A stretch of 64,000 nucleotides of DNA from Neckera pumila (Eukaryota; Streptophyta; Bryopsida; Hypnales; Neckeraceae): positions 17,920,501 to 17,984,500 of the forward strand of contig OZ018417.1 of assembly GCA_963969595.1 (NCBI GenBank). The letters are read 5' to 3'. Below the pieces are notes generated by a model that saw only the letters and a list, made by a program, of their open reading frames with translations, made no database searches and had not been told where the DNA came from. Numbering within the stretch: the stretch's first letter is position 1; each line of letters begins with the position of its first letter. Positions 11,077 through 21,839 of this stretch are shown here, piece by piece. The position numbers and the translations under genes are program-made.

Positions 11077-11737
11077 TGGAACCTCTGTAGACTGATCCTG
11101 GCACCTTCAGCAGGCTCTCCGTCGGTCACGCAGTTGAATCTAGCCGCGCAGTGAGCAGACTGATCCGCTAAGGGCAACGTCAAGGTTGCAGTAGGACTGG
11201 AGGGGAAGGAAGGGAGCAACGGCACTTCCTCAAATTGAGCGGGAGACCTCTCGCGCTGGACTGAAGCTCTCATTTAAGGTATGTGGACATGCATCTAAAG
11301 ATATATGAGAAGTAGTGAGCATAATTAGGTAGCCCAGATTTGGCGGCTGCTTATTAAGTCTCTGTTCTTGGAATTCGGGACTGGTTTTGCATGACTAGTG
11401 CTCAGCAATGCAAAGGAATAGTAGTTGATTAAGTGATCCTTCTCTGATTTGTTTAAGAGATCGACAAACACTGCAGTGCTTCTTGTCCTATACATGGACG
11501 GAAAAATCTTCTGCCCTCAGTCGTTGTTCTGAAGTATTGCCAAACTCGAACACTTAGCATTTTCAAGAGTGATTCGCAAAAAAAATTAAACACTTTCCCA
11601 AGATTCTTTGTACTCTTGAGCAAAAGCCATTTCTTTAATTCTTAGTCATTACTCTTGTGTTTTGTTTTCATACCCATGACGTACCCAGGCATGCATAGTT
11701 ATTATAGTACGAGAGAAACATGACTTTATCCCTTGTG

Positions 11738-11833
11738 CAGGAATAGGTAAGCCAGACCGTCGCTGTAATGTTGAGAAGTATTGCAGTAGCCCAGGCAGAC
11801 TGAAGTGTGAAAGAATTCACATGGGTTTCTGAA
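11738..11833 (+). pseudogene. Possible captured exon fragment
   Basis: After a TGTGCAG acceptor-like word the plus strand reads an uninterrupted cysteine-containing peptide including KPDRRCNVEKYCSSPGRLKC before a TGA. It lies in no gene model of the transposon. CACTA elements often carry fragments of host genes; this could be one, or a chance frame. Confidence 0.25.
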
Positions 11834-12061
11834 GTGCTTCTAAAGAATGGCTTGCAGGCAGTTTGAGAGTCAGAAAAGAAGTCTAGAAGATACTCTTAGA
11901 CAAGTTAATTGACTGCAGCCGACATCACAACACTGAAAAGTACATTAGTTTCCTCCTTATTGGCCACAAAACAGACATGCCAATCATGAATTAACTTGAG
12001 TCATGACGGGTTGAACATACACCGGTCAATAACCTGGATTTTCTTTAAATTCTGCTATTTT

Positions 12062-12200
12062 TCAGGAAGTTCATGAAGAAGGAGCATGAGGTTGCATGGT
12101 GTCTCATAATAGAGACAGAAACCAAAGCTAAGCTCCAAGAAGTAGGCGAGAAAATGAAGCGATAACGTGACGCAGAGCAATAGTTGCTTCTTCCATGAAG
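12062..12200 (+). pseudogene. Possible captured exon fragment (Lys/Glu-rich)
   Basis: Following TTTTTCAG the plus strand reads KFMKKEHEVAWCLIIETETK, continuing AKLQEVGEKMKR, then a TAA and RDAEQ. The composition is helical and exon-like. On the other strand at about 12330-12510 another exon-like frame ends in the donor-like CACAG|GTAAGAG. No family was recognised. Confidence 0.25.
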
Positions 12201-13397
12201 AGGTGCCACGGGAACTCCTATTGCGCCACTTTATTGACGTCAACCATGAAGATGAATAGCAGCTCCCAAGCGTTCCCGTGAATGTGTCTCCAATTTTGGT
12301 GGCCTTAGGATATCAATTTTCTCTTACCTGTGAATGCTTCTTGCTTTTGTGCTTCCAAGTGGGACTTCCGTAGTCTTTGGAGCGTCAACAATTTCAGGTA
12401 TCAAGCAGCCACAATCCATAATCCTTGTATTTGCAACGCTGGTCTCCAAGAATAATCCGATGAATGTGCATTTCAGTTTCATTACCACCAGAAAATAGTT
12501 TGACAAAAGCACAATTAGCCTACAACTAGTCATGCTTCACGAAAGAACAATTCTGAAGCCCGGATTCAGCAAGCCCCTTGCCAAGGAATCTATAAGCAAT
12601 CTTATAACAACTATTATCACAACGCACCTGCTGTCAGGAATGTGAACTGACAGCATTGTTCATGGTGGCAGGTACATCTGAGTTTGTTGGGACAACTAAT
12701 TAGTGAGGAATTAGCATACCGGTCGAATCCTGTGCCCTACCCCATACGGTTCACTGGTGACAACTGGGAGTTCTTACCATATAGTGAGCCCGAACCTTGA
12801 CGGAGACCTGCAACCCACCTGATGGAACTATGAAGTCTGAATCCATAGCTGCCTGCTAATTCAAATTCCGTCTGCACAAGCTTCACTGACAAGTAGGTGC
12901 ACCATTGACTCAGGTACACAGAAATCACCCAAAGATAAAGTTTATTGTTTGCCATAGAAAACCTCATTATTAACCTCGATTTAGTTTAATGACAAGAAGA
13001 TTTCCAGGAGGTGTATCCCGTAGGCATTTTTTTTGGATTCTTAACCACTTTGTTAGCCGATGGTAGTTCAGGGCAGTGAAAAGGATGTCATCGACGCGTA
13101 GAGCCCTAAACCTTCATTGTATCCAGTTACATTGTCTTTGGAGTCATATTTGAGTCATCTGAAAGTGACAGGTAAGTTAGGCAAGTCCCGCCAAAGTCGT
13201 GTTCTAGTCGCAATCCTGTGTCTGTAAGTCGTGGGGTAGTCACAGATGTGTTTGTAAGTCTCAGGGTAGTCACAGATGTGTTTGTAGCACTCCCAACAGT
13301 GTAGCCTCTGTAGAAGCTAATGTTCCGTTCATTATGAATTCCAGGAAGTGACACCGCTGAACAAGTGAGGTCGCGCAGAGTAGGTCGCTCAAAGAAG

Positions 13398-15161
13398 ATG
13401 ATACCAACCAAACTTCCGCTGACGGATGCTGAGAGGCAGCGACTAAGAGATGATAGGCTTTGGAGCAGAGAGTTGCAGCGCGCAACGCAATTGAAGTTGA
13501 CGAGGATGCACTGTCCCTGCATGAAATGCAGGGGGCGCAGAAGATTACTTATACGGAATGTGAAACAGCACCTCAACCTGAATGGACGAGATCCGTGTAG
13601 TCGCGCTTGGACTGGTGCTGGCATCCAAGACTCCTCCGATGAAGAATGGTCGCAACATGTGTGGGGGGAAACTAAAAGTGGGCATGCAGAATTTGACACC
13701 ATGGTTGACACTCAAGGGATAATCCAACAAGCACTGGAGGTAGCAAACGATGGAGAAACCCTTGCAGAGAGAGTGCAGCGAGAAGTGTCCACGTCCTTTG
13801 CCAATGCTGATTCCATCCATGACGAGTGCCGGGATGCAAGTGCGGATGACGTTGCAGATGCTGAGGAATGCAGGGACGAAACAGCTTTCAGTGAACCGCT
13901 CCATGAAGGAGAGGGAGCAAACGACGACTCTGCTGGCCAAGTGTTGGAGGAGTCGGTGGAGGCTTTATACGATGGTTCCAGGTCAAGCAAGCTTGCGGCT
14001 ACTGTACTGCTTATGAATTTGTGTACTGTGCATGGAGTGAGCAACCACTGCGCGAACGAACTTTTCAGCATTCTACATCTGCATCTTCTACCTGAGAACA
14101 ATACACTACCAAAAAATTTCCACGCAGCAAAGAGCTTGACAACAAAATTGGGTCTCACGTATAACACCATCCACGCTTGTGAAAGAGGGTGCGTGCTATT
14201 TCGTGGTGAGTATGCAAATGCATTACGCTGCCCAAAGTGCAATGGCCGGCGATACAGAGATGAAGATCGCCGTGCTATACCCTTGAAAGTTCTTCGGCAT
14301 TTCCCAATCATCCCACGCTTGCAAAGGATGTTCCGGAGTCCCAAAATCTCAGAGTTCATGGTTTGGCACGCTGAAAACCACAGCAATCGAGAAGGAGGGG
14401 ATGGCCTAGTCCGACATCACTGTGACTCAAAGGCTTGGAAACACTTTCATGAGAATGTGGATCCAACCTTTGGCAATGATCCAAGGAATGTCCACTTTGC
14501 AATGGCGGCGGATGGAGTGAACCCTTTCAAGCAAAACCGATCTTCGTGGTCGACATGGCCAGTCCTATTGTTGAATTACAATCTCCCACCATGGTTGACC
14601 ACGAAGAAGTTCTTTGTCATGTTGGCCCTCTTAATTCCAGGCCGCGAATCCGTAACAAGCGAAACCTTTGACGTGTACTTGGAGCCTCTCATTGACGAGT
14701 TGCTGGAGTTCTGGACAGGAATTCCAGCTCATGATGTCACGAAAGATGTTGGGTGCCGGTCATTCCAGCTGCGCGCTATGTTGCTCTGGACTATCCATGA
14801 CTTTCCAGGCTATGGCACAATGGGCGGATTTGCCCATCAAGGGTACGCTGCGTGTCCTTGGTGCGGAAGTGAACTAGGTGGTGAGCATTCACGGGAGCTC
14901 GGTAAACAAACATATGGTGGAACTCGACGTTGGTTGCCTGAAGATCATCCCTACAGGTCAGAGGGAATGAAGGTGCGCTTCGACAATGAAATGGAAAACC
15001 GCCCAAAGCCACGTGCTATTACAGTAGAAAAACAAATTCAGCATGCATTGGAGTGCGAGGCATGGAGAGCAGCCGCAGGAAGAGATGGAGCAGGGTCCGA
15101 CCCATCTAAAATTCACGGGCTGAAGCGATTGTGCATATTGTTCAAACTGCCTTACTGGAAG
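13398..15161 (+). CDS. TNP2 transposase exon 1 (N-terminal finger and Transposase_21)
   Basis: The first part reads DRLWSRELQRATQLKLTRMH followed by CPCMKCRGRRR and a VKQHLNLNGRDP motif, the DNA-binding-like N-terminus of the family. An acidic linker rich in Asp/Glu (about residues 90-190) follows. The Transposase_21 core then holds ANALRCPKCNGRRY, FPIIPRLQRMF, FMVWHAENHS, AMAADGVNPF with a conserved Asp, YNLPPWLTTKKFF, LIPGRES and LLWTIHDFPGYG with another conserved Asp. The cysteines of YAACPWCGSELGG complete the layout. It ends at PYWK before the donor (15162). No stop interrupts the exon. Confidence 0.93.
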
Positions 15162-15516
15162 GTGCTGCTCTATTCCTTGACGGGTTGACAACTGCAGTGT
15201 TACTTTCAGTAGTGAGTACTAAGTCGTGAACTAGTGAAGAATAAGTAGTCACAGCGACGGTGATTTTCATCGTGACTTGTGTGTGACTTGCACTTGGGTG
15301 TGGCCTAAAAAGCGAAGCGTGGCATACATAGAGAAGTCACTCACGTTCTGTTGCTCCTTGAAGTCGTTCAGTAGTACAACGGTTAGTGAATCTTCATGAT
15401 TAAGTCCTTATCCGAAAGTGGCATTGCTCTCAGTCATCGAGAAGTCATCTGTACAAATATCTGTTTGATGTTAGTGTATGTGAAACTAACTGCTGATCTG
15501 GGTGGCCAATGCATAG
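15162..15516 (+). other. Intron 1 of the TNP2 gene (355 bp)
   Basis: GT at 15162 and AG at 15515-15516, phase 0. The protein continues from PYWK directly into LLIRYTLDVMHCEMN, as in relatives. The intron contains AGTC/GACT words such as GTGACTTGTGTGTGACTTG. Confidence 0.88.
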
Positions 15517-16412
15517 GCTCTTCTCATTCGCTACACGCTAGATGTCATGCACTGTGAAATGAACCTAGCGAAGAACTTTCTGAAAACCATAACAGGGAAG
15601 GACACAGTGAAGGTTCGGAGGGATTTGCAGCGACGTAACATTAGAAGCCACTTGTGGTTGACTCCACATCCACGGAGAGCAGGGAAGATGGTCAAGCCTC
15701 AAGCAGCATATGTGCTATCAGAGACCGAGTTTGAGAAGTTTGCAAAGTGCATAGAGGCATTGAAAACCCCCAGTGGTTATTCATCAGATCTTGGGAAGGC
15801 CATCCGGAAGAAAAATTTTGGAGGTTTGAAGTCCCACGACTACCATGTGTTGATGCAACAAGTATTGCCACTTGCACTGCGTGGGCTGCTCCAACATGGA
15901 CCGCGATTGGCAGTCATGAGAATGTGCAAAGTGTTTCATCGCTTCTGCACAAAGGTGTACAACCCTGCGGACTTTGCATCCCTAGAAGCGGACGTTGCTG
16001 AAAGCATGGCATTGTTAGAGATTCACTTCCCACCATCCTTTTTTGACATTATGACGCATCTGCCATATCATCTTCCTAAGGAGTTGGACCTCTGCGGGCC
16101 AGTGAGTGCACGGTGGATGTATCCAATGGAAAGGTACATGAAGGTTTTGAAGAACCATGTGAGGAACATGTCACGTCCAGAAGCATGTATGGCGGAAGGT
16201 TATTTGAGAGACGAATGCATAGGCTTTGTCACGGAATACCTGCAGAGATTTGAGCCAACACAGAGACGTGTTTGGGACGAGGACGAAGAATATGAGGATG
16301 CTGAAGAGGTGCTGCAAGGCGCCTGCAAACCATATTTGATGACTACGGAGCTCCGAGATACAGCACACCAATATGTGCTTGCAAATGCATCAATCATGCA
16401 AGATTTATATGC
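15517..16412 (+). CDS. TNP2 transposase exon 2 (DUF4218 region)
   Basis: The exon starts LLIRYTLDVMHCEMNLAKNF, holding the conserved D-x2-H catalytic-type motif. The DUF4218 region follows with KSHDYHVLMQQVLPLALRG, HFPPSFFDIMTHLPYHLPKE, CGPVSARWMYPMERYMKVLK and RPEACMAEGYLRDECIGFV. All landmark motifs are present without interruption. It ends after two bases of a codon at GC|GTAAGT. Confidence 0.93.
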
Positions 16413-17101
16413 GTAAGTGTCAGTTGTTGTCTATGTTTTCTATGCGTTAGTTTCACCTCAGCCACATACCAGTAAAAAATACACATGTTACTACACACCG
16501 CTGTCCTGTGAAGGAGAGGAGTCTGCGTTGCAGTTACATAGCAGGTATCAGAAAGTCATGTAACAGTCGTGTCCAATGTCTGTGTAAGTGGGAGGTGCTC
16601 AGTGAACATGTCGGTTTACTCATGCTTATAACAAGTGGATCCTTTTACACAGTAGAGTCACAGCAATAGGAGATATGAGTCTTGGACACACAATTGGGGT
16701 ACTAATAACATTCAGAAGGACACGAAAATCAGATGTATCAATCTGCAGACCGATATGCACGGCAGGTAGACCTGTATTTCATGTCCTACATGCCTTGATG
16801 TCAGGCAAACACGTGATCTGATTTAATATAACAGGACGCAATGTTTTCCCGTGAGTCGGAGAAGTCAACTCCGACTCTTGCAGGAGTTACGTAGAAGTCA
16901 TTTGTAAGTCTTGTAACTGCCACCCGTAGTAACAGCGTCATGACTACGTGGTGACTGATGGGTGACTACTTGAAATCCCGGGGTACTGATGCTCGTATCT
17001 GGTGGATGCTTTGCGGATACAGAGTCACTATCCCTGTAAATGTCACATTGTGAGACACCTATGACTGGGTACTAATACTACATGGCTTCATGTTATCGCA
17101 G
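16413..17101 (+). other. Intron 2 of the TNP2 gene (689 bp)
   Basis: Donor GTAAGT and acceptor TTATCGCAG; the two-base phase is completed by the T at 17102. The intron contains many AGTC/GACT words (for example AAGTCATGTAACAGTCGTG near 16551-16569). Confidence 0.85.
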
Positions 17102-17831
17102 TAAGTGGCGGTCTGAGCAGGATGGAAATGCCTCCACTGCATCCGTGGCCGAATGGATGGAGGAACATGTTCAGGACTCAGATGTGGACCCAGCCAACAC
17201 AGACGATTGGGACCGCTTCTTATTGAGCAAGAAGCCATCGCAAAGAGCACTCCGCTATACACGGATGATGGCATTTGGGAACCACTTTTGAGTTGAGGAC
17301 GAGACAACAGCTCGACATGTGAGCTACAACAATGGCGTGGCCTCAGTGTTTGAGGAGAACTTTGACACCGAGGTGGCGTCATCAATTCCTTACGTAGGAG
17401 TCTTGAAAGACATACTGCTATTGGACTATGGGGTCCTCAAAACAAAAATCATTCTCATGTGATGTGAGTGGGTGAAGCCTTATGACAGTCGAGGTAACCC
17501 AACTTACACACGGGATGATGCTGGCTTCCTTGTGGTGAACTTCCGCCACAAATTGCCCCGTCTGGCAGAGCCTTTCATCTTTCCTAGCCAAGCTACACAA
17601 GTGTTCTTCTCAGATGTAGTAGAGAGACCCGGCTGGAAAGTTGTTTTGCGGAAGGACGCTAGATCAAAACGCGAAGTGCTGGAAACAGCGGACGCCTTCA
17701 TCAGCACCACAGTGGAATCAGTAGGCCTCACAGCCCCAATAACACTTCCTCGTCCACCAGAGGCGGTGAATCTAGTTGGTGCCATTGAACTGTCTATGGA
17801 AGACAACTTGTTGGCACTTGAACAGTTCTAG
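17102..17831 (+). pseudogene. TNP2 transposase exon 3 (DUF4216 region), two premature TGA
   Basis: The frame reads KWRSEQDGNASTASVAEWME, then FGNHF, a TGA at 17289-17291, VEDETTARHVSYNNGVASVF, YVGVLKDILLLDYG, a TGA at 17460-17462, then CEWVKPYDSRG, the hallmark W of the DUF4216 domain. The frame before, between and after the stops is the same. Both TGA codons could come from single C-to-T changes at CGA or TGC/TGT-like codons, as by cytosine deamination. The exon ends at TAG 17829-17831. Confidence 0.9.
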
Positions 17832-18370
17832 TGTTAATTACTTGTTGAGCCTCCGTTGCCTTCCAAATGTGTATGGCTCATCAGTGCACTTGTAAAAAAA
17901 CCATTTTCAGAATTGCGTGTTTGCGTTCCAAGATCACGGGTTGCTATCCAATGAGCCACGTTGATCTTTAAAATTTCATACACCTGCAATTTTCACAGTC
18001 GTACTCCGTCAGTATTTCCTTTCTTGCCTTCTTTGACAATTTAAGTGTCGTTCAAGTCGCCCAAGAGTGAGGTTGCAGTAGACCTAAAGTCACTACTTGT
18101 TCCTTATGAGTGACTCATACACGACTCATACGTGACTGCGCATCCACGCTGGCACTTCTGTCTTGCCACTTCAGCTTCTCCGTCACGGGAGAACAGAACG
18201 CGTCCAACAGAACGTCAGGGTCATCCAAACTTCATCCCGCAGTCACGCACCGCGACTCCCCCGCGACTCGAACTTTGCCGACAAGCCTGATTTGGTGCAA
18301 ATAGGGAGGCGCAGTCACCGTGCAGTCATGAACCGACTGGACGGTTTGACTTTGCAGTCACGGATACCCC
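17832..18370. repeat. Right subterminal motif region of the CACTA element
   Basis: No gene is present. AGTCAC/GTGACT/CGACT words concentrate in the last 320 bases, for example CACGACTCATACGTGACTG near 18121-18139 and GCAGTCACCGTGCAGTCATG near 18310-18329. They mirror the left subterminal array. Confidence 0.78.
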
Positions 18371-18385
18371 CATTTTCTTGTAGTG
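18371..18385 (-). repeat. Right terminal inverted repeat of the CACTA element
   Basis: On the minus strand this reads CACTACAAGAAAATG, the canonical CACTA end. It is followed by ATT (18386-18388), the second copy of the 3-bp target duplication. Confidence 0.96.
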
Positions 18386-18388
18386 ATT

Positions 18389-19233
18389 GGTACTGGGCCA
18401 GAATTCCCTAAATTGGGTTGAACTCGACTTGATTGATCTTTTGAGTGCAAAATGGGGAACGGCGTACGTCGATTCTGTCGCTGTGACCATAAGCGCTCAT
18501 CGATCCGGGAGGCCATGGACATCCACTCTTGCAATTGGCGAGGTTGATTTTCTGCAGTAGCTATAGAATCAAGAATTTCTTCTTTTAATCCTCCACGAAA
18601 TCTTGCTACCAAACTTGGCTCGTTCCAATCAACTTGTGCGGCATATTTGTTAAATGTGGAAATATAAGCCGCCACCGATCCCGTTTGTCGAATTTTTCCG
18701 AGCCGATCCTCTGCTATGCCCTTACGATCAATCTCTCCATACACGGCAATAACTGCTTCTCGAAATGCATTATAATCCACCAATAATTTGTGAGGTTGTC
18801 CTTCGTCCAATGCTTGAAGAATTGGCATCGCCCAATTCTGCGCTGCACCGCTCATATAGGACAGAGCATATGCAACTTTATCTTCATCACATCGATATGC
18901 TCGTGGCTTACCTCGGAACACTAAACGAAGTTGGGCGAACCATTTGTACACCTTCCCGCCTTTCTTTCCAAAAAATTTATCTAGTGTTGCAACTTTAGAG
19001 TCTCGTCCCTCGAAGTCTTCACCATCACGTCCTTCCGACCTCGACCGCGTAGGATTAGATGTAGATATGTGATCAAGTCGGCCTACCGCACGCTCCGAAA
19101 TTTGTTGGACAATATGAGGAATGGCAGTTTCAAATATGACTTGCACCTGTTGTTGGATGAAATTCACCCATTCTGACCCAAGTCCTTCTGGCACAAGCTG
19201 TGCCACCTCCTCGTTGGCCCTCTCTTGAGACAT
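18389..19233 (-). pseudogene. gag: gag, 5' part with capsid (Retrotrans_gag) domain
   Basis: It starts at ATG with MSQERANEEVAQLVPEG and carries the capsid region of Ty3/gypsy gag: KVYKWFAQLRLVFRG, KVAYALSYMSGAAQNW, YNAFREAVIAVYGEIDRK, then SVAAYISTFNKYAAQV and a terminal ARFRGGLKEEILDSI. About 280 residues are open up to the CACTA right end, where the frame enters transposon sequence. The protein forms the particle that packages element RNA. The remaining gag is at 3924-4140. Confidence 0.94.
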
Positions 19234-19363
19234 AACTTAAGCCCAAACAATTGTCTCCACAAATTGCAACCACTTCCTCAAATTGATTGGCCTACCATTG
19301 TCAGTCATGTTCAATCAAACTCCTTCCTCCATGGAAGCAGGGGCAGTCAATGACTTGACATAA
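19234..19363 (-). other. Untranslated leader of the chromovirus
   Basis: 130 bases lie between the inner end of the 5' LTR and the gag ATG. The primer-binding site should start just inside the LTR; the minus strand there reads TTATGTCAAGTCATTGACTG, which is not the common TGGTATCAGAGC complement of initiator Met tRNA. The primer is therefore unassigned. Confidence 0.6.
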
Positions 19364-19777
19364 TGTTAGGACTCAGATTCCAAAACAAGTATTCTGCTAA
19401 TGCTTCCGAACGGATTTCAAATCCGGTTGCTACTTTCCAATGCAACCATCCCGAATTCATCTCTTCCTCAATATCACCTAAACTAAGAAAGAATGATAAT
19501 ATAGGCGCGGTCAATCATGGTATGTCATCACACAATAACACGCTCTTCCATTAAAAGACAAGCATAGACTTAACATGAAGAGACATTGAAACGAAGCACT
19601 CATCACTAGAAATCCTTCTTATATTAACGTATGTCAAGTGAAGGACATTGCTCCCTCACCGAGCTTAAGTTCAAGCTTTGATCGACTAACCGTAAATAAC
19701 CGTCTTGTCTTCTACTAGTAAGCTCCGCTTCCCCTTCATCATGGGACCTTGTCCCTTGGAACGACGTAGTCGTGACA
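19364..19777 (-). repeat. 5' LTR of the chromovirus (414 bp)
   Basis: On the plus strand it begins TGTTAGGACTCAG and ends GTAGTCGTGACA, giving the TG...CA termini of an LTR. Its right 35 bases equal window positions 1-35. Read on the minus strand it should hold the promoter and polyadenylation signals, which could not be pinpointed. Confidence 0.9.
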
Positions 19778-21835
19778 TGCGAGTCCAGCCTTCCGAATAG
19801 GCTATTTTGATCATTTTTGTTCTGATTAATGCAAGTTGGAGTTAAGTTGCCTAAATTAGTTGAGTGTGTGAATTTGTGTGTTTGGAAATTGTGAATTAAT
19901 TAATTATGATTGATGTGCTTGTGCCTAAATTGGAAAAGTTTACGTGTCTAATTGGATGTGTAATAATGTGTTATGTTTAAGTGAGTTATTGCTGTGAACA
20001 CATGTGTTGTGAATTGGAAGTAGAGATTATGTTATGTGTGGTCTGTGTGCCAAATCAGAGTAGTTGAAGTGGATAAGTTGTTGCCTAGATTGTTTGGTGT
20101 TGTTGTAGTTGTGGTATGAATTATAAGTATAAGCCCAAGTTGGAAAACTCAATGTGCATGTAGGCTTGTTGTTGTAAGTCCAAATTGGTTGCAGTTTGAA
20201 TCAGTCATCTATATGCAAGTGAATTATGAGTTGAATCAAATTATAAAGTTAGTTGTAATCCAGTGGAATGATGAGTTAGATTTCCCAAATAGGAATTATT
20301 GAGCAATTGTTTGAAAGAATGTGTACTGGAAGTAAATTACAAGTTGGAGAGAATTAGTTATGTGAGTATGTATTAAGAAGCCTGAGACAAATGAAACTGT
20401 AAGTGTAATTTAAAAGCCAATTGAGATATGAAGCTGACATAAGTAATAGTAGAGATTAATGTTGAAGCTTATTCCAAGTTGGTAGAAGTCTGAATTAGTG
20501 AAACACAAAAAGAACAAGTTGCTGCCAATTGTACCAGTTTAATACAATGTTACACCAATTCGGAGACAAGCTAATCCAGTGAAGCTGAAAGCTAAAGAAT
20601 GAGTGGGTCAAAAGGGAGCAAGTTGGAGAAAGAAAAGAAAGATAAAAGAATCAACTTAAAAGTTACTGCTATCTATCCCTTGTGGTTATTTGAGAGTAAA
20701 GAGTAGGTTTGCAATTAGGAGAAATGATGAGTATTGAAGTCGAAACCCTAAGTTGTGCCTATTCCAATTGTTATTGTTTACTAGTCGTAAACCCTTAATC
20801 AAATTTCTCCCTAGGATCGAACTTATTTTACTATTGGGTAGTTTTTTTAAGTAATTAAGAATTATTCTATTTCTACAATACACACTACCAATATTATAGC
20901 ATAGTTTTAGTCCACCACCCTTCATTATAGACTTTTTTGATTGTATCCATTTATCATCCATACTATCTGCCCACATCTACACTCACTACACCAAAAAAAT
21001 TTGCACAATCCCTATCTATCAATGCTAGCTTCTTAATTAAAATTCCCACTACATGATGCTTTTATATAGTCTAATTTATATATATTAGAGTATGTAGCAT
21101 TTCATGGATTTACAGTAGCCCTACATATTATATAAATTTTCTCCCCCCTTGAATTAACGGGACGCTACTTTTTAATTCATATAGTTTTAAGAAAAATCAA
21201 CAATGATCTCTTTAGGTATGAAGTGTGTGATTGTTTAAAAAAACTAAAGCCATATAAATATATACACAACTCCAAAGGGTGTTGTGCTTGACACTTTTTT
21301 TAACGATTTTTTGGCACGAATGTGTTATAAAAAACGTCAAACCTAATATGTTGAAAAGATTGTTGAGAAAAGTGCCCTCCAAAATGCTGTAACTTTGTAA
21401 GTGTCAAAAAGAGTGGGTTGCCTTCTCACTTCATGATTGGTAGTGAGAATTCTTAGTTCCTTGCAACAAGTTTGAAATTAAAGATTTTTTGTAATGTACA
21501 TGAGATGATGTGCCTATTTAGAATTTCTTGCATCAATGATCTATACTATTTTGACATTCTTTTTGATATCCTTTTTGATAATTTTTTTGGACGCTTTTTT
21601 TGTCAATAGAAGTTTTTGACAGTAGAATGTTGGAAAAAAATTTGACATTGTTTTTGACACTTTAGTGTTAGAAAAAGTGTCAAAATGTTTTGAATTTCAT
21701 TATATCTTGCTTTTTGATACTTTAGTATTGAAAATAGTGTCAAATGAAATGTTGATAACAACACCCTTTTTTAGTAGTGATACTTGATTGAATTTCCTCA
21801 TATATAAAAATTAGAACATTTGTGGATCTTTCAAC
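19778..21835. other. AT-rich non-coding stretch
   Basis: No credible gene is seen in about 2 kb. A possible small CACTA-like element occupies 20986-21779. The remainder shows only AT-rich unique-looking DNA with many GTTG/AATTG words. Confidence 0.6.
20986..21779. mobile_element. Possible CACTA-type MITE
   Basis: The left end reads CACTACACCAAAAAAATTTG and the right end, inverted, CACTACTAAAAAAGGGTGTTG cut at position 20. Inside are repeated TGTCAAAAAGTGTC-like words. No matching 3-bp target duplication is visible (ACT versus ATA), so the call is tentative. Confidence 0.4.
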
Positions 21836-21839
21836 TTAA

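Larger units (their letters stand above)
10400..13397. promoter_or_regulatory. Central non-coding region between the divergent CACTA genes
   Basis: The accessory gene starts near 11076 going left and the transposase near 13398 going right, so 11077-13397 must contain both promoters. 10290-10963 is the first intron of the accessory gene. An upstream ATG-initiated open stretch at 11273-11070 (minus) may be leader sequence. AGTC words reappear at 13136-13275. No clear TATA box could be assigned. Some short stretches look like captured exons and are listed separately. Confidence 0.45.
13398..17831 (+). pseudogene. CACTA transposase, TNP2 family, three exons, two in-frame stops
   Basis: Exons 13398-15161, 15517-16412 and 17102-17831, with introns starting GTGCTG and GTAAGT and ending GCATAG and ATCGCAG, give about 1,129 codons in one register. 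The domain order is a zinc-finger-like transposase-associated N-terminus (CPCMKC), the Transposase_21 catalytic region, the DUF4218 region and the DUF4216 region, the standard layout of plant TNP2/TNPD. Two TGA codons interrupt exon 3 (17289-17291 and 17460-17462). The protein cuts the element ends together with the accessory protein. The ATG at 13398 was chosen over the GTG at 13365; an additional 5' exon is possible. Confidence 0.92.
4141..18385. mobile_element. CACTA (En/Spm-type) DNA transposon, 14,245 bp, inside gag
   Basis: The ends are CACCACAAGAAAATG (4141-4155) and, inverted, CACTACAAGAAAATG (18371-18385): the canonical CACTA terminus with one mismatch. ATT flanks both sides (4138-4140 and 18386-18388), the 3-bp target duplication of this superfamily. 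Subterminal regions carry dense AGTC-type motifs. Inside are a TNP2-type transposase gene on the plus strand (13398-17831) and a TNPA/Transposase_24-like gene on the minus strand (11076-5586), arranged back to back around a 2.3-kb gap. The accessory gene model is open throughout. The transposase has two TGA codons in its last exon, so this copy is probably not autonomous now. Confidence 0.97.
1..19777 (-). mobile_element. Ty3/gypsy chromovirus LTR retrotransposon, split by a CACTA insertion, left end cut by window
   Basis: On the minus strand the order is 5' LTR (19364-19777), gag, protease, reverse transcriptase, RNase H, integrase, chromodomain, polypurine tract (36-50) and the start of the 3' LTR (1-35). 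This order and the C-terminal chromodomain define a chromovirus of the Ty3/gypsy superfamily. The LTR outer ends share the sequence TGTCACGACTACGTCG. Removing the 14,245-bp CACTA element and one 3-bp target duplication leaves about 5.5 kb here, about 5.9 kb with the missing part of the 3' LTR, which is normal for the group. Pol carries two premature stops and a frameshift, so this copy cannot be autonomous. The expected 5-bp duplication would be TGCGA (19778-19782); its partner lies outside the window. Confidence 0.95.

Noticed and set aside
11070..11273. ATG-initiated open frame upstream of accessory exon 1
   Set aside because: Its frame does not lead into the YELLRDQRV exon and it has no recognisable motif; kept only as possible leader.
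19330..19363. Primer-binding site for initiator Met tRNA
   Set aside because: The expected TGGTATCAGAGC is absent next to the LTR, so no primer was assigned.
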